Notes: generated by a model not told the origin, from the letters alone. Positions 14,086 to 25,693 are shown, counted from the first letter of the stretch. The stretch is 64,000 bases of DNA from Cyprinodon diabolis (GCA_030533445.1 CM060072.1:13795875-13859874); one strand, 5' to 3'. Numbers and translations are program-made.

Positions 14086-17000
14086 TGTATGCCCAAACAG
14101 CTTTCATTTATAAATTGCATGATTTTATATAAAGTGATCTAAAATAGCATTTTTTCCCCCCTATAACATTAAACCTGACAAGTAGAGATTTGCTCTGTTG
14201 TCATTTTTTAACTCTATTTTTAGAGACTGTTTTGGTCTGCGGTAGTTTGGTTAGTAGATGGAAGGGAAATCAAAATAAAATGGAATAATCTTTAAAAAAA
14301 AGTTAGGAAAAAAAATGGTAGTTCTTAAAACTCTTTAAGATGAAAACCTGCAAATGTCTGATTGTTTTGTGTATTCTTTGCCTTCAAAATAAAGCCAGCT
14401 ACATCTTAACAAAAATTATTATTGATCTTTGTTTTCTTTATTAATGTTTTTAGGTCATGAGAGTAAAAGTTATCTATATTTTGTACACAAATCTGAAACA
14501 ATGTAAGTTATTGTCAAGAAAATCCATGAAGGATACAGGTGTGACAGAGATACGGTTTGTTAGACTGCATTTTAATAGAAAGCTGAATAATTCAACTGTG
14601 AGGTGAAAAATGACAGGAGGAAAGTGAAGAATATGCTTTAAAAAATCGCAAAAAAGTAAATAATGACTTCAAAACTGAGAAAAAAGAAAGGAATAAATAA
14701 GACAGTGAGACAACGGGGATTTCTGTCGGACCAAAAGGTAAGTCCTTGCCCTGTCACGTTGCTATCTAGGCTTAATACCAACTCCTAAGTGGCTCTCATT
14801 TTGCCTGTTGGGAGCCACTATGGTCATCATACTTGGTTGAAGCAGACACAAATGCAGGGGAGGAGGGGATGATGGGTTAAAGCATGGATTGACAGGATTT
14901 GGTGCAGCACAGATATTACTTAGTCTCTTTTCTGGTTGTGATATTACAGTTCTTTCAGAACTGCATTTTTGGATTTTTTTCATAAAACCAGGTTGCCAAT
15001 TAGCTCTGGATGCTAAAACTATGTCGTTTTTTGGGCTCTGGAGAAATTGTGTCTCTGCAGACATTAATGTCCCCGCCAATCCCTTTCTAACTCCCTCTAG
15101 GAATGGAGACCTGCTCATTTTGCTTTTTATTCTCCTTTACTTAAGGCCTTGGCTGTGTATTTAGAGCACCAAAGGAGACTAACAGACAAAGTGCAGACAA
15201 AAGTCTGAGCTTACACCTGTAAATGTGCCTCACTGAAACTACCTGTTGTAATCCTGTGAGCCTACAATCAGCCGGTACAAAGGGAATTGATGATAGGGTA
15301 TTATGGGAGTATAGTAAATATGGCCCGTCCTTTAAAGTGCCTGGGATGATATATTAACACTGTTGAGCCTCTTTTATAGTTTGTAATTAGACTATGTATT
15401 TTTAGATCAACCCCTGGATGACAACACTTGGATTCTTTGTCTTGAATTTTGCCATTTAAATAATAATTAGTATTTTTATAAACATCTCTAATCTATTCTT
15501 TTATTGTGGTGGCATTAGGATCATAACAACCTGCTAATTTAGCATACCATGAGAAGTTCAGCAAATAACATATGCCAATCATATCTGACATTTGGAATAG
15601 GACGATTGTTAGAGGGATTTCACAGCAACCTGAGAACTGTTAAGTAGTAGGCAATCCAAACCTATTAATTACTATTCTGCACATATTGTTTTCATGCCTA
15701 AACTTAGATATTTATAATGATTTTCTATTTGCACTTGAAGAGAGTTAAGCACTTGAAATATTACACCACATCAATAAATGCACATAGATATATTTTTTTA
15801 AAGAAATGTTGCCCTAATAAAGACCTGTAAACAGTTCTTGCCCATTAGTGAGTCCTAGAAGCTTAAGGAGCCAACAAGTTTGAGCCGAGTCCACCTACTT
15901 AAAGGTTTTTTCTTTTTAGAGGTTTATTTAATGTGAAAAACAAGTTTAATCAGGGTTCATATGCCAGTAAAGCTTTTTTTTTTTTATACAGGAGCACTAA
16001 AGAAAGATAGCATAGACAGTCTGACTTAAGAAATATAATTGTTTGCTAATAATAATATTCACAATAACTTTCCCTTTATGCAATAAATATCTTTTTTTCA
16101 TCTTTCCCCTTTCAGGAGCTTCCACAAGAGTTCATATATGTCCATCTTATCCTGTCTTCTGCATTTTATCTCACACCACCGACTTTCCTATCCTCATTTA
16201 CTCAGTCTATACATCTCCCATATTAGTTCTCCTCTAGCCTCCTACTCTTATGCGATACAAATATAATTGTTATATGTTATCAGAATTAATGGCGTCAAAA
16301 TTTTCCAAAATTATTCTTAAAGCTTATAGATTTATATTAGCCTATTTTTTTTAATCCTAGTATTCAATCTCTCTGTGGTCAAGTAGTTTAAGTTTTTGGG
16401 CTGGACCCAGGGTCCTTTATGAAAGACATTCAGCATTAAAAGATTTACTAAACAGCAGATATGTTTTTTTCATTCTACATTTTCTTTGTTCACCTTCATT
16501 TGCTCCAGAGGGGCGTTATATTTTCATGTGTGCAGTCCAGTGCACCAGTGTCATGAGGGAGTACTGTATCAAAATTAAAAAATTGTCCACCTGTTTTTTT
16601 TTTGGTGATGCCTAATTCATGGAAACAATACCATTATTTAACTTCTTAGTAAAAGTTAAGTTAAACATTTAGTACTCATTTAATTTAGAATTTCTGCTCC
16701 TTTTCATTTATTTGATATATTTTTATTGATTTATGTGTATGCATATGTTTTTGTTGAGTATTTATTTATTTGTTATTTATTTTCATTTATATTAGAACTG
16801 GTTCCATACTTTCTATCTCCGCTGCTCAGCACTACCTGTTTTCTCTCAGTATATGTCCTCATCACCTTCATTGCTCTTTGGTTGATTCTTTTTTTAAACC
16901 CCCTTGTACTTCATTTCAATGTAAGTCTGCCTTGTGACAAACTGGATGAGAATATTTTAGAAACTAGAGTATTTTCAGTTAACAATCTTGTTTGTTTATT

Positions 17001-17327
17001 TGATTTAGACAGCCCATCTTGTCTTGGGTCTTCTGAAATTTGCAATTTTAGAGATTACTTGATGTAAAATCTTGGTTTAAATAAACTCACATGTATTGAT
17101 TTTGCATTTTTATTCAATTAACTGTCAACATGTGCATGTCCCCATGCGTATTTGGGGGACCAGATTAAGTCTACTTGAGGTTTTGTACCTATCATTGTTT
17201 TGCATATTGGAATGGTTGTACTGTATAAGTATAAGTACTGGTTGTTGATTGAAAGAAGTAAAGTCAGATGAATTGAGAATTTATATGTCTAGGATTCCCT
17301 TTCTTTAGAACATTCCATTGGAGACAA
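14086..17327. other. Anonymous AT-rich DNA, no gene recognised
   Basis: Opposing ORFs of 118 codons (14762-15118, minus) and 91 codons (14889-15164, plus) overlap each other and show no domain, signal peptide or codon pattern that favours either. The 113-codon plus-strand ORF at 16726-17067 is a hydrophobic, Tyr/Phe/Leu-rich frame in T-rich DNA, without homology I recognise. No repeats longer than short homopolymers seen. Confidence 0.4.
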
Positions 17328-17780
17328 TTTTGCAGTCTGAGGCCCAATCCTATTCCGGCCACTAAACACCAGCATCAAACCTCAATTTGCATGTTCCCGC
17401 GGATGGTCTGCCATATTAAAGGCCATCCCAAACCACGTAGTGGGTAGAGCAAATGGACCATTCAGCCCTTGAATAGAGAGTATGCTTCAATGCAAACCTG
17501 TCGGAAATTGGCAGCAGCTGTAAGGAGCGGCCTAATGACAGAGGTAACATCTGTATTGAAAGGAAAAGTCCGGTCATATTCAGAATTCAAAGTGCTAAAA
17601 GTTCTTAAGTATGAAATTATGACATACTGTTCAATAAATGATAAATGTTTTTAATTAAGAGTAAATTGTAAAGTGCACTGTGACGTTACTGCTGGAAGAT
17701 GTCAGGAGTGAGGTGTTACTATATATGGGAAAATATGGGCAGTCACTTTTGCAGTCTGAGGCCCAATCCTATTCCGGCCA
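17328..17780 (+). repeat. 34-bp direct repeat, about 419 bp apart
   Basis: The block starting ttttgcagtctgaggcccaa and ending attccggcca occurs at 17328-17361 and again, identical over 34 bases, at 17747-17780. Similarity continues more weakly downstream of each ('caccagcatcaaacctcaat' versus 'caccaccaccaacccctcat'). The 'aggcccaatcctattcc' core resembles the termini of some hAT-type non-autonomous elements. The copies are in direct rather than inverted orientation, so this may be a tandem duplication of a ~419-bp unit that has diverged. Confidence 0.7.
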
Positions 17781-18871
17781 TGTTACACCACCACCAACCC
17801 CTCATTAGGCATCACAAAAAAAACAAAAAAAACAACACTTTGGAACAGGTGAACAAATTGTCACTCAGTGATCGCAAAGAAAATTATTGTTTATTATTAT
17901 TTTTTTTACTGATTAACTCTAAATTCATTAAATCACAGCAGATGTATTAGTTTTAGGTATAGATAATGATCCATTGATCATTCTTTGCTGACTGGACTTT
18001 TTCTTTAAATGTAAGTTCTGCTGTTTGCTGCACCTTCGTCACATTGACAGAAAAACAGTGGAAAACATCAGGAAAAGAAAAAAAAGGCCACATTAATTCC
18101 AAAAGATAATGTTCTGTTTGAAATAGTTTTATTTACCCCTGCTGTCCTACCACCCAACATCAAGGGCAGGACAACTTTCCGAACCATGTTATAGAAGCTT
18201 TGCACCTTCCAAAGGCCTCTAAATCCAGGTTGCACATAACAATGGACACTCTACGCAGCTGAATTACAGACAAAAGTTAAATGTTTGCCTGTTTGTCAGA
18301 AAGTCACACTAACATGGACAGCTTTTGAAGCAGATAAGCCCCACAGACAGGGAGAGCAGAATGACAAAAAACAATCACCTTTCTAAAGAGACACGTATAG
18401 AAAGAAAGAGGCATAGTACAGATACGCGAAGCACAATTGGAGAGTCTAAGTGTCAGAGAAGCATTGAATAGCTGCAATAAAAACAGTTAAGGCAGGGCAT
18501 CGGTGTGATGCAAGTCTGACACTGTTAACCATCCTCCATCAACACTCACTAGTTGACATACAGGTAGAGCAGCAGTTCTCTCACGGTGCCAATCAAAACA
18601 AAGATTCCAGTTCTCACACCCTGCCATTGGTGGAAAGTTGTGCTCTACACACATTGATCTCTTTTTGCATCTACACAGATCGCAAAAACAACTAACCACT
18701 ACAAAAAAAAGACCCCAAAAATACAAGAGTAATTAATAATTTCTTATTTGTTTCAGCTAGTGAACCCACATTTAGAAAAAAGCCAGAAAATTATGTTTAC
18801 AGTAGGGTTTTGGGTTCTAAAATGATTTAGATATTAATATAAAATTATTTTATTACACTTTTTATTTTGGA
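17781..18871. other. Anonymous DNA
   Basis: Only short, domain-free ORFs. The 79-codon minus-strand ORF at 18487-18726 contains several Cys residues but no recognisable zinc-finger spacing. No repeats recognised. Confidence 0.4.
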
Positions 18872-19048
18872 TTTTCTTCTCCACTGTCGCTACAAGCATG
18901 CTTAGAGTCAATGAGTCGATGCAATCACCTGGTTTTACTTAGATAGAAAACGTTGAATTAATTTGACTGTATGATCTGGTTGAACTGTAAAGTGCCTTAA
19001 GATGATGTGGTGTGAATTGTAAATGTAAATAAACTGAATCGAATTTAA
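18872..19048 (+). repeat. Dispersed retroposon tail, family A, copy 2
   Basis: Carries the ordered blocks ttctccactgtcgctacaag, gcatgctta, gatgcaatcacctggtttta, ttagatagaaaacg, tgatctggttgaactgtaaa, gtgccttaagatgatg and a final taaataaactgaatcgaatt. The same order appears in the other three copies, and this one is more complete than copy 1. It has diverged and ends in the aattgaa-like tail typical of the family. Confidence 0.65.
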
Positions 19049-19299
19049 CTGATACCAGACCATACCATTAAAACACTCACTCCTTTACAAAGTATTGACA
19101 ATGTATACAAAATAAGTATAAATTAGCATACTGTTTTATAAAAGTAAATAGTACTAATTTGCATTAGTAAATTAGCATAAATATGTTGGTAACGAAAGAC
19201 ATCATTTTGGAATATAAATACTTGCAGATATACTAATAACTGTAGCCTGCAGGCTACGCAATCAATTAATGATGAATCTAATGGGATTTGTCCATGTTC

Positions 19300-19800
19300 C
19301 TTTCTGTAAGGTTGTGTGGAGGTTTTTAGAGGATCTAAATTCAGAGACAGAAGATGGGGTTGTTTCTTGCAGATTGAATAAGGAGTGACAACAGAACCAT
19401 AAATCCAAAAATAACTAATCAAGCAACACAGGAACCAGAACAAAAAGGGAACACCTGGGTTAAGGAGGGAATGAAGGAATGAAGAGAATCCAGCAAACAC
19501 TGCATGCACAAGAGGAGAATAAATGCCAAACAGAATAAAGAATGGAGTAATCAACTGATTGGGAGCAGGTGTGGAGAGAAGGACTAGAAGGGAGCTAGGA
19601 GGAAGTAGACTGACACAACGGGGCAACAGAGAACAAAACAGAAAAAACATAAGAACTGAATTACAACCAGAAAACAACTAAAATGACAAAATGGAGAAAA
19701 AAAAACAATTTGCTAGAAAACACAGAATAAAATGTATCAAAGTGTTACTGAAAACTCAAAAAAAACTTAAACAGAACCAAAAAGAGCAGAATCATGACAC
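19300..19800 (-). repeat. LTR-like or non-autonomous interspersed repeat beginning TGTCATGATTC
   Basis: On the minus strand the repeat opens with gtgtcatgattctgctc and continues pyrimidine-rich into a 'cacctgctccc' block and a promoter-distal 'cctctaaaaacctcc' region. I recognise this general organisation from common fish repeats with LTR-like or hAT-like ends. A 184-codon minus-strand ORF (19123-19677) crosses the repeat. It is hydrophobic and pyrimidine-driven, and I regard it as non-coding. The far boundary and target duplication were not found. Confidence 0.4.
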
Positions 19801-20296
19801 CTTTGAAGTTTACATTAATAAGGTAACAGACATGAACGGATCACTTCTATAAGTCAAAATATCTTCAGCGAAAAGTGAGATCTCCGTTATTTCTGTCTAT
19901 AATTTCTTTTATATCCTTATTTACTCTATTCATTGCTACCACAGGTTCAATATATATAACAAAGAGTAATTAGGGACTGACGCTTCTTTCAAGCACAGAT
20001 AATTCAGAGTAACCTGACATATTATTTAGGTTTGATTATATTATTTTTATCCTTTTAACAAACTGTGGATGGAAACCCATAATTAATAGTGTGTTTTATG
20101 AAAAAAGGCCAAAAAACTAGCTCAACTGCATTTTGTGCATCAAAACTAATTAGCAGTATGTTTTGAAAACGTCCTTTATAACATTTAAAGCTGGGCAAAA
20201 ACTGTGCGATATTTTCAATCGTTGCATGCAGCTACAACTGAAACTGTATTTCGAAACTGCAGGGTTTAAAAGTTCACAGCTCACAATGTATGTTCT

Positions 20297-20531
20297 TACA
20301 CTGTACGGCCCGATGCTCTTATGCGACCTTACGATGGCTGACTGAATTTCAAACATGTTTGATATTCTCCCGATCTTACGGTTCCTGATCGAGAGGTGGT
20401 CTAAGAGGTTGGTCGCCCCTCGTTACCCCTTGTATACTACACAACACACGACGAGGACGAGGGTCGGCCCGATTAAAAATTCTGGCACGACTCGAGAATC
20501 TGCCCGAGAAGGGCAAAAATCGTACAGTGTA
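20297..20531. repeat. Inverted-repeat-bounded GC-richer segment (possible MITE)
   Basis: TACACTGTACG at 20297-20307 is matched by its exact reverse complement at 20521-20531. The ~235-bp segment between is clearly richer in CpG and GC than its surroundings, with several CGA/TCG blocks. Short terminal inverted repeats around a foreign-looking core suggest a miniature transposon, but I found no clear target-site duplication or known family. The related gggcaaaaa motif occurs on both sides in direct orientation. Confidence 0.35.
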
Positions 20532-21219
20532 TGACCGGCATAAGGCTCTATTTATTTTATTTACATTATGTCTGTATTGTCTGCTCTGGTTAAATAAGTG
20601 TTTTTTTTCATTACACTTTTATTTTCCTTTTGGCTAAACTACTGGTCAGAAGTTTTAGGTCCATGAATATCACAATAATTGGCTTGAATCCCTGACCGAT
20701 TATGGAATCTTTCCCTTCCTTATAGATAACTGAAATAATAGCCTCAGATCAAGAGTCTTATATTTTGCCCTTTTTGCGTGCATACTAAAATATTTTACAT
20801 AATTCTGGCAATAGAATATCTGTGAAGCAATTTTAAAATTCTCCAAGAAGACTGTCACACCCTGGTGTTTGATTGTTTTTGAATTTGTTAATTGCCTGCC
20901 ATACTTCTGTTTATGTTATATCTAAAATCATGTTTAATGTTTTTTTTTTTCAGATGGTGAAAATTATGGCAGTTTGATATTTTAATTACTTGTTCAGAAA
21001 TTACCAGAATAAAATAAAAATGGCAACTTATGGCAATTTTAAACACTCTTACATAGTATAATAAACAATTTATCCTAAAATATTTACTCTTAAATATTGG
21101 CGGTGTCATGATTTTGAAGGGGACTTTTGAAGGGGACTGTTTATTTTATTGCAGTATGCTTTGCTGCAATTGATTTTTCTTTGTTGAACAACCAAGAAAA
21201 TAGTTTAGAAAGAATTTTT
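20532..21219. other. Anonymous AT-rich DNA
   Basis: No gene, repeat family or RNA recognised. Only short ORFs of 60-75 codons are present. Confidence 0.4.
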
Positions 21220-21287
21220 TCCTCGTTAGTGTAGTGGAGAGTACAGTAGAGAGCATCCCTGCCAGGGTTCGATTCCCTGATGGGGAG
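21220..21287 (+). pseudogene. tRNA-Asp-like pseudogene
   Basis: The 5' end TCCTCGTTAGTGTAGTGG matches the start of vertebrate tRNA-Asp, including the internal A box. A perfect-looking B box GGTTCGATTCC lies at the expected place, and the 3' strand ATGGGGAG pairs with the 5' acceptor using G-T wobble. The D-loop to anticodon region is rearranged: no anticodon stem can be drawn and no GTC anticodon sits in position. It is therefore a degenerate tRNA copy or a tRNA-derived retroposon head. The total length of 68 is shorter than a functional tRNA. Confidence 0.6.
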
Positions 21288-21297
21288 CTTTACTGTT

Positions 21298-21480
21298 GGA
21301 GGAAGTGGTGGGCTAGTGGTTAGAGCATTGTGCATGGGTCTTCTGAGTTCAAGTCCCACTCATTCCCACAGACTGCTTCTTCAGCTCCCTGAGTAAGATC
21401 CTTAAGCCTAGACTCCTCTCTGCACGCCACAGAGAGTAAATTTCCCCATTGTAGGACAATAAATGATTTAATTTTTTACA
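21298..21480 (+). mobile_element. tRNA-derived SINE
   Basis: An A-box-like TGGGCTAGTGGTTAGAGC near 21309-21326 and a B-box-like GAGTTCAAGTCCC at 21345-21357 form a pol III promoter. A ~100-bp body follows, ending in 'tttccccattgtaggacaataaatg', which resembles the 3' tails of fish LINEs that mobilise such SINEs. It directly follows the tRNA-Asp-like unit at 21220, so the two together look like a dimeric tRNA-type head. Confidence 0.55.
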
Positions 21481-22912
21481 TTTTACAAATCGAAGCAGAG
21501 CTAACCAAGATAAGTTTGGTTACCAATGGTCTTACGGATACCTTTATCATTGTCCTCAATGTACTGCTTTGGCCCAACCTCACATCATAGGTGGAATGAT
21601 ATTTCCAATATTATTTATCTCCTAGTATTCTAGCAGTATTCTTGTAGCTGCTGAGTCTCTGATGCGTTGATACATTCAGTCTCCATTATCTAAAGAAAGT
21701 GTCCTTACATAAGTCTTCCTGCAAAATAACTGCAGCATCATCACACAAAATGATTGTTTCAGTACTACAGTAGATTACTGTACTTTATAAAAGTGTTTTT
21801 GAAAGACACACAATAAGTAAATTCTTGAATAGCTCTTATGGACCTTGAAGATCAATTATTTTTTATCCAATCCAAATTCCATTGTTATATTGTTAAGTAT
21901 TTTAGTTTTCCTACGTTGTAGTTACGCATTTGTTAGAATAAGCAAAGGAATGGTTACAGGTAATAAAACACTCTTCAACTCAATCATGAGCAAGTTTCCT
22001 AACAATGATCTAAACATCCATACCAACTTAAAATGAGCCACCAATGAGATAAGGGGTGTGATTAATTCCCCCTGTCTATATACAACATCTAATAGCAATT
22101 GTATGACAGTGAAAGATTGTCCATCAAAGCTAAATTTTAGGGCCCCCCTGCATAAGAAATATGAAAACGTTAAGAATATGTTTTAAAGTTCTCTTTTCGT
22201 TCATATTTAAATCTGTTTTCTCGTTAATTAGGGAGAGGGGAGGAAATTCTCAGCAGGCAGGTAATATCAGTAAGTTAAAATGGTTATGAGCATGTAAGAT
22301 GGCCTTATGTAAACATATCACCAGAATTATTGACGATTAGGAGGACCACTTATTTTGATGATCCAGCATATCTTTAATAGAAACATAAGTGTAACAAATT
22401 CTTTGGATGTGTTAAGGCTTTGAGAACTTATAGTTAAATGTGTGTTATACATGCTTCATCTAGCAGAGGGTCCAGACCACTGATTTATCTAAATCAATGT
22501 GTTCCAAACAATGAGAAGTTTCAAAGAGAACCAACCAGATAACCTATGTATGCCTCATTCTGTATTTGTAGTTATGGTTTGTATGCTGACTACTAGAGGG
22601 CAACTTAATTTTTCAGTCTAAGCGGATCCAAAACTAGAAAATCGGCCTTCGCAACAATTCAATCAATTTATTTGTATAGCGGCAAATAACTAGACACATG
22701 ACTAAACATCAGATTTGATCCAGAAGCTGGGCACACTGGGTAAAAGATCAATTCTAATTTAAATTCTGGTTAGCGTTTTGTAAAGCCTGAATCCTGTAAA
22801 GTACAATGTAGAAGCTAATGATTTATTTCTGTCTAATGGTGAAATCTGCCATGGCCCCTATAGGCAACCAGGCTGTCTACATGGTATGCCTGATAAGTTT
22901 TGACACAAGATA
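21481..22912. other. Anonymous AT-rich DNA
   Basis: No gene recognised. A short 'caattcaatcaatttatttg' / 'tatagcggcaa' piece near 22658-22690 resembles the reverse complement of the end of repeat family A. The young Tc1 element begins immediately after. Confidence 0.4.
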
Positions 22913-24160
22913 CACTATATTGCCAAAAGTATTTGCTCACCTGCCTTGACTCACATATGAGCTTAAGTGACATCCCGTTCCTAATCCATAGGGTTCAATA
23001 TGACGTCGGTCCACCCTTTGCAGCTAGAACAGCTTCAACTCTTCTGGGAAGGCTGTCCACAAGGTTTAGGAGTGTGTTTATGGGAATTTTTGACCATTCT
23101 TCCAGAAGCGCATTTGTGAGGTCGCACACTGATGTTGGACGAGAAGGCCTGGCTCTCAGTCTCCGCTCTAATTCATCCCAAAGGTGTTCTATCGGGTTGA
23201 GGTCAGGACTCTGTGCAGGCCAGTCAAGTTCATCCACACCAGACTCTGTCATCCATGTCTTTATGGACCTTGCTTTGTGCACTGGTGCACAGTCATGTTG
23301 GAAGAGGAAGGGGCCAGCTCCAAACTGTTCCCACAAAGTTGGGAGCATGGAATTGTCCAAAATGTCTTGGTATGCTGAAGCATTCAGAGTTCCTTTCACT
23401 GGAACTAAGGGGCCAAGCCCAGCTCCTGAAAAACAACCCCACACCATAATCCCCCCTCCACCAAACTTTACACTTGGCACAATGCAGTCAGACAAGTACC
23501 GTTCTCCTGGCAACCGCCAAACCCAGACCCGTCCATCAGATTGCCAGATGGAGAAGCGCGATTCGTCACTCCAGAGAACGCGTCTCCACTGCTCTAGAGT
23601 CCAGTGGCGGCGTGCTTTACACCACCGCATCCGACGCTTTGCATTGCACTTGGTTATGTATGGCTTGGATGCAGCTGCTCGACCATGGAAACCCATTCCA
23701 TGAAGCTCTCTGCGCACTGTTCTTGAGCTAATCTGAAGGCCACATGAAGTTTGGAGGTCTGTAGTGATTGACTCTGCAGAAAGTTGGCGACCTCTTCGCA
23801 CTATGCGCTTCAGCATCCGCTGACCCCGCTCCGTCAGTTTACGTGGCCTACCACTTCGTGGCTGAGTTGCTGTCGTTCCCAAACACTTCCATTTTCTTAT
23901 AATACAGCTGACAGTTGACTGTGGAATATTTAGGAGCGAGGAAATTTCACGACTGGATTTGTTGCACAGGTGGCATCCTATCACAGTTCCACGCTGGAAT
24001 TCACTGAGCTCCTGAGAGCGACCCATTCTTTCACAAATGTTTGTAAAAACAGTCTGCATGCCTAGGTGCTTGAATTTATACACCTGTGGCCATGGAAGTG
24101 ATTGGAACACCTGATTCCAATAATTTGGATGGGTGAGCAAATACTTTTGGCAATATAGTG
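22913..24160 (-). mobile_element. Young Tc1-like transposon, copy 1 (complete)
   Basis: The element is 1,248 bp and is flanked by the TA duplication used by Tc1/mariner elements (22911-22912 and 24161-24162). Its terminal inverted repeats are 29 bp and perfect, starting CACTATATTGCC, at 22913-22941 and 24132-24160. It encodes one intact transposase on the minus strand and nothing else. Length, termini and all deduced reading frames, sense and antisense, agree with copy 2 at 53246-54493. That indicates a very recent origin and potential for continued mobility. Confidence 0.95.
22995..24026 (-). CDS. Tc1-like transposase, intact (343 aa)
   Basis: Cut-and-paste DNA transposase acting in the nucleus on its own terminal repeats. 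The frame is open farther upstream into flanking DNA, but the Met followed by GRSQELSEF gives the usual Tc1 length of about 340 residues and was chosen as the start. An in-frame Met 11 codons upstream is an alternative. Domains in order: a paired-like DNA-binding region with two helix-turn-helix parts (about 5-45 and 68-112) joined by a GRPRK AT-hook-like linker at 59-63; a Gly-rich box at 189-192; and the DDE core with Asp154 (SDESRF), Asp245 (HDCAP) and Glu280 (LNPIEHLW). The second Asp and the Glu are separated by 34 residues, the DD34E signature. No stop or frameshift is present. The protein is identical to the product at 53380-54411. Function inferred from motifs; activity not shown. Confidence 0.93.
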   Translation of the reverse strand: MGRSQELSEFQRGTVIGCHLCNKSSREISSLLNIPQSTVSCIIRKWKCLGTTATQPRSGRPRKLTERGQRMLKRIVRRGRQLSAESITTDLQTSCGLQISSRTVRRELHGMGFHGRAAASKPYITKCNAKRRMRWCKARRHWTLEQWRRVLWSDESRFSIWQSDGRVWVWRLPGERYLSDCIVPSVKFGGGGIMVWGCFSGAGLGPLVPVKGTLNASAYQDILDNSMLPTLWEQFGAGPFLFQHDCAPVHKARSIKTWMTESGVDELDWPAQSPDLNPIEHLWDELERRLRARPSRPTSVCDLTNALLEEWSKIPINTLLNLVDSLPRRVEAVLAAKGGPTSY

Positions 24161-24572
24161 TATATAAGGAAATGTCTAAATCTAAGTAAATCTTTAAGGA
24201 CAACTTAGAAAAGCTTACATTTTCCCATGCAGGAATATTTTGGACAGCCTTTGTAAAGCCATTGTTCCTAATAGGAACAACTACTTTATACACACATAAA
24301 CTAAAAGTTTACTTTAAATTAAAGGTGAAAGTCATTCTATCTTCTATCTGTTTTGATCTTCCCTATTTTTTTAAATAAAATTCTTTTATTTTAAGACAAA
24401 TAGCTGTGCAAAAATTATTAAGAAGAGATTTAACAGGTTTATGTAATCATCGGTCTCCGCCAGTCACGTGACATTTGTTGCTAAGACGCCATTTTTGGTG
24501 GAAAAGACGTAGTGTAAACAACCGCAGCATAGCTAAACGAAGCACTAAAGGATTGTTTGTTTCTCTGACTAT

Positions 24573-24857
24573 ATGGAAAAAAGTAAGCAGAATGCGTAAT
24601 TACCGTACCGGCAAAAACTTAATAACGAGGCCAGGGACCGTTACTTGTCCAAACTGTTGGATATTAACGGCATAGATCCTTATGATCTCCGCCACAAAGA
24701 CTGGAGCTCCAACGTCACTTCACTGCTTCCGACCTCATCTGTGGACATAACAAACTACCTAGTGTTTGGCGTCAGTGCCTACACTTGCGAGGAATTCAAA
24801 GCATATAAGTCACTGGAAGCACACGAACAGTTCACAAATGACTCCTTTTTTGTCTGA
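24573..24857 (+). pseudogene. YqaJ/SWIM-family accessory protein, N-terminal fragment
   Basis: An ATG at 24573 opens a frame reading MEKSKQNA, then an in-frame TAA, then LPYRQKLNNEARDRYLSKLL and onward to EEFKAYKSLEAHEQF. The segment around DPYDL...DW...NYLVFG.SAYT.EEFKAYKSLEA matches the N-terminal region I associate with fish and invertebrate proteins that carry a SWIM zinc finger and a YqaJ-like nuclease. The nuclease part is missing because the frame runs into the tandem array and stops. The in-frame stop and the deletion make it non-functional. In intact relatives the product is thought to accompany the transposase. Confidence 0.55.
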
Positions 24858-25385
24858 TTTAGACAGGGGGAACAGATTATAGCAGGTGGCCTGCTATAAT
24901 TTGTTCCCCCCTTGTAACTTTAAGAAATAAAGGTCAATCAACTCCAAAGTTTCAGGGGTTAGTTGTCATCATAAAAGATGCTTATAAGCCAAAAATGAAA
25001 AAGCTGGGGCCTTTTTTGTCTGATTTAGACAGGGGGAACATATTATAGCAGGTGACCTGCTATAATTTGTTCCCCCCTTGTAACTTTAAGAAATAAAGGT
25101 CAATCAACTCCAAAGTTTCAGGGGTTAGTTGTCATCATAAAAGATGCTTATAAGCCAAAAATGAAAAAGCTGGGGCCTTTTTTGTCTGATTTAGACAGGG
25201 GGAACATATTATAGCAGGTGGCCTGCTATAATTTGTTCCCCCTTATAACTTTAAGAAATAAAGATCAATCAACTCCAAAGTTTCAGGGGTTAGTTGTCAT
25301 CATAAAAGATGCTTATAAGCCAAAAATGAAAAAGCTGGGGCCTTTTTTGTCTGAATTAGACAGGGGGAACAGATTACAGCAGGTT
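24844..25385 (+). repeat. Tandem array of ~166-bp units, each with a long hairpin
   Basis: Units start at 24844, 25010, 25176 and 25341 (spacing 166, 166, 165), the last being partial. They are nearly identical, with a few single-base differences. Each full unit contains a 45-bp inverted repeat, GGGGGAACA then TTATAGCAGG against its complement, at 24866-24910, 25032-25076 and 25198-25242. The loop is only a few bases. Near-identity of units suggests recent amplification. No coding role is apparent, and the single ORF crossing the last unit (25218-25481) is not recognised. Confidence 0.9.
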
Positions 25386-25433
25386 TTATTTAATCCCATA
25401 CTGCCAGTTCTGACAATATGGGATGAAATAAAA
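25384..25433. repeat. 17-bp inverted repeat after the hairpin array
   Basis: The left arm TTTTATTTAATCCCATA (25384-25400) and the complement of the right arm (25417-25433) differ at one position, with a 16-base loop. It directly follows the last partial unit of the tandem array and is a different sequence from the array hairpin. Confidence 0.8.
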
Positions 25434-25693
25434 CGGCTGATGTTAGAAGACAAACTGTTTATTAAGGATAGTACAACATAGATAAATTGTACGTTACTAT
25501 AAACACAGACCAGCTTTCAAGCAAACGTTTGTGTTTTATTATTAGTTTTATATCAATATCACTGGCGATATTCTGCTATAACATGTGAAGTAAAGAATAA
25601 AACAGTGAAGCTCAACTTTCATACACGTAAAACCTTTCAAATTTCAAGTTCTGCACGTTGGAATTGAAGCGGAGTTAACTCGGGTTGTTCTCC

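Noticed and set aside
14762..15164. Opposing ORFs of 118 and 91 codons as a possible host exon
   Set aside because: They overlap on opposite strands, neither has a recognised domain or clear splice context.
19123..19677. 184-codon hydrophobic minus-strand ORF
   Set aside because: Lies across an interspersed repeat and is driven by pyrimidine-rich composition; no domain or initiation context.
22900..23703. Long 267-codon plus-strand ORF across young Tc1 copy 1, and its twin across copy 2 (53703-54473, minus)
   Set aside because: It is the antisense frame of the transposase gene, appears identically in both copies and has no domain of its own.
24844..25385. CRISPR-like array
   Set aside because: The repeated unit is the full 166 bp with no variable spacers, and it sits inside a eukaryotic transposon.
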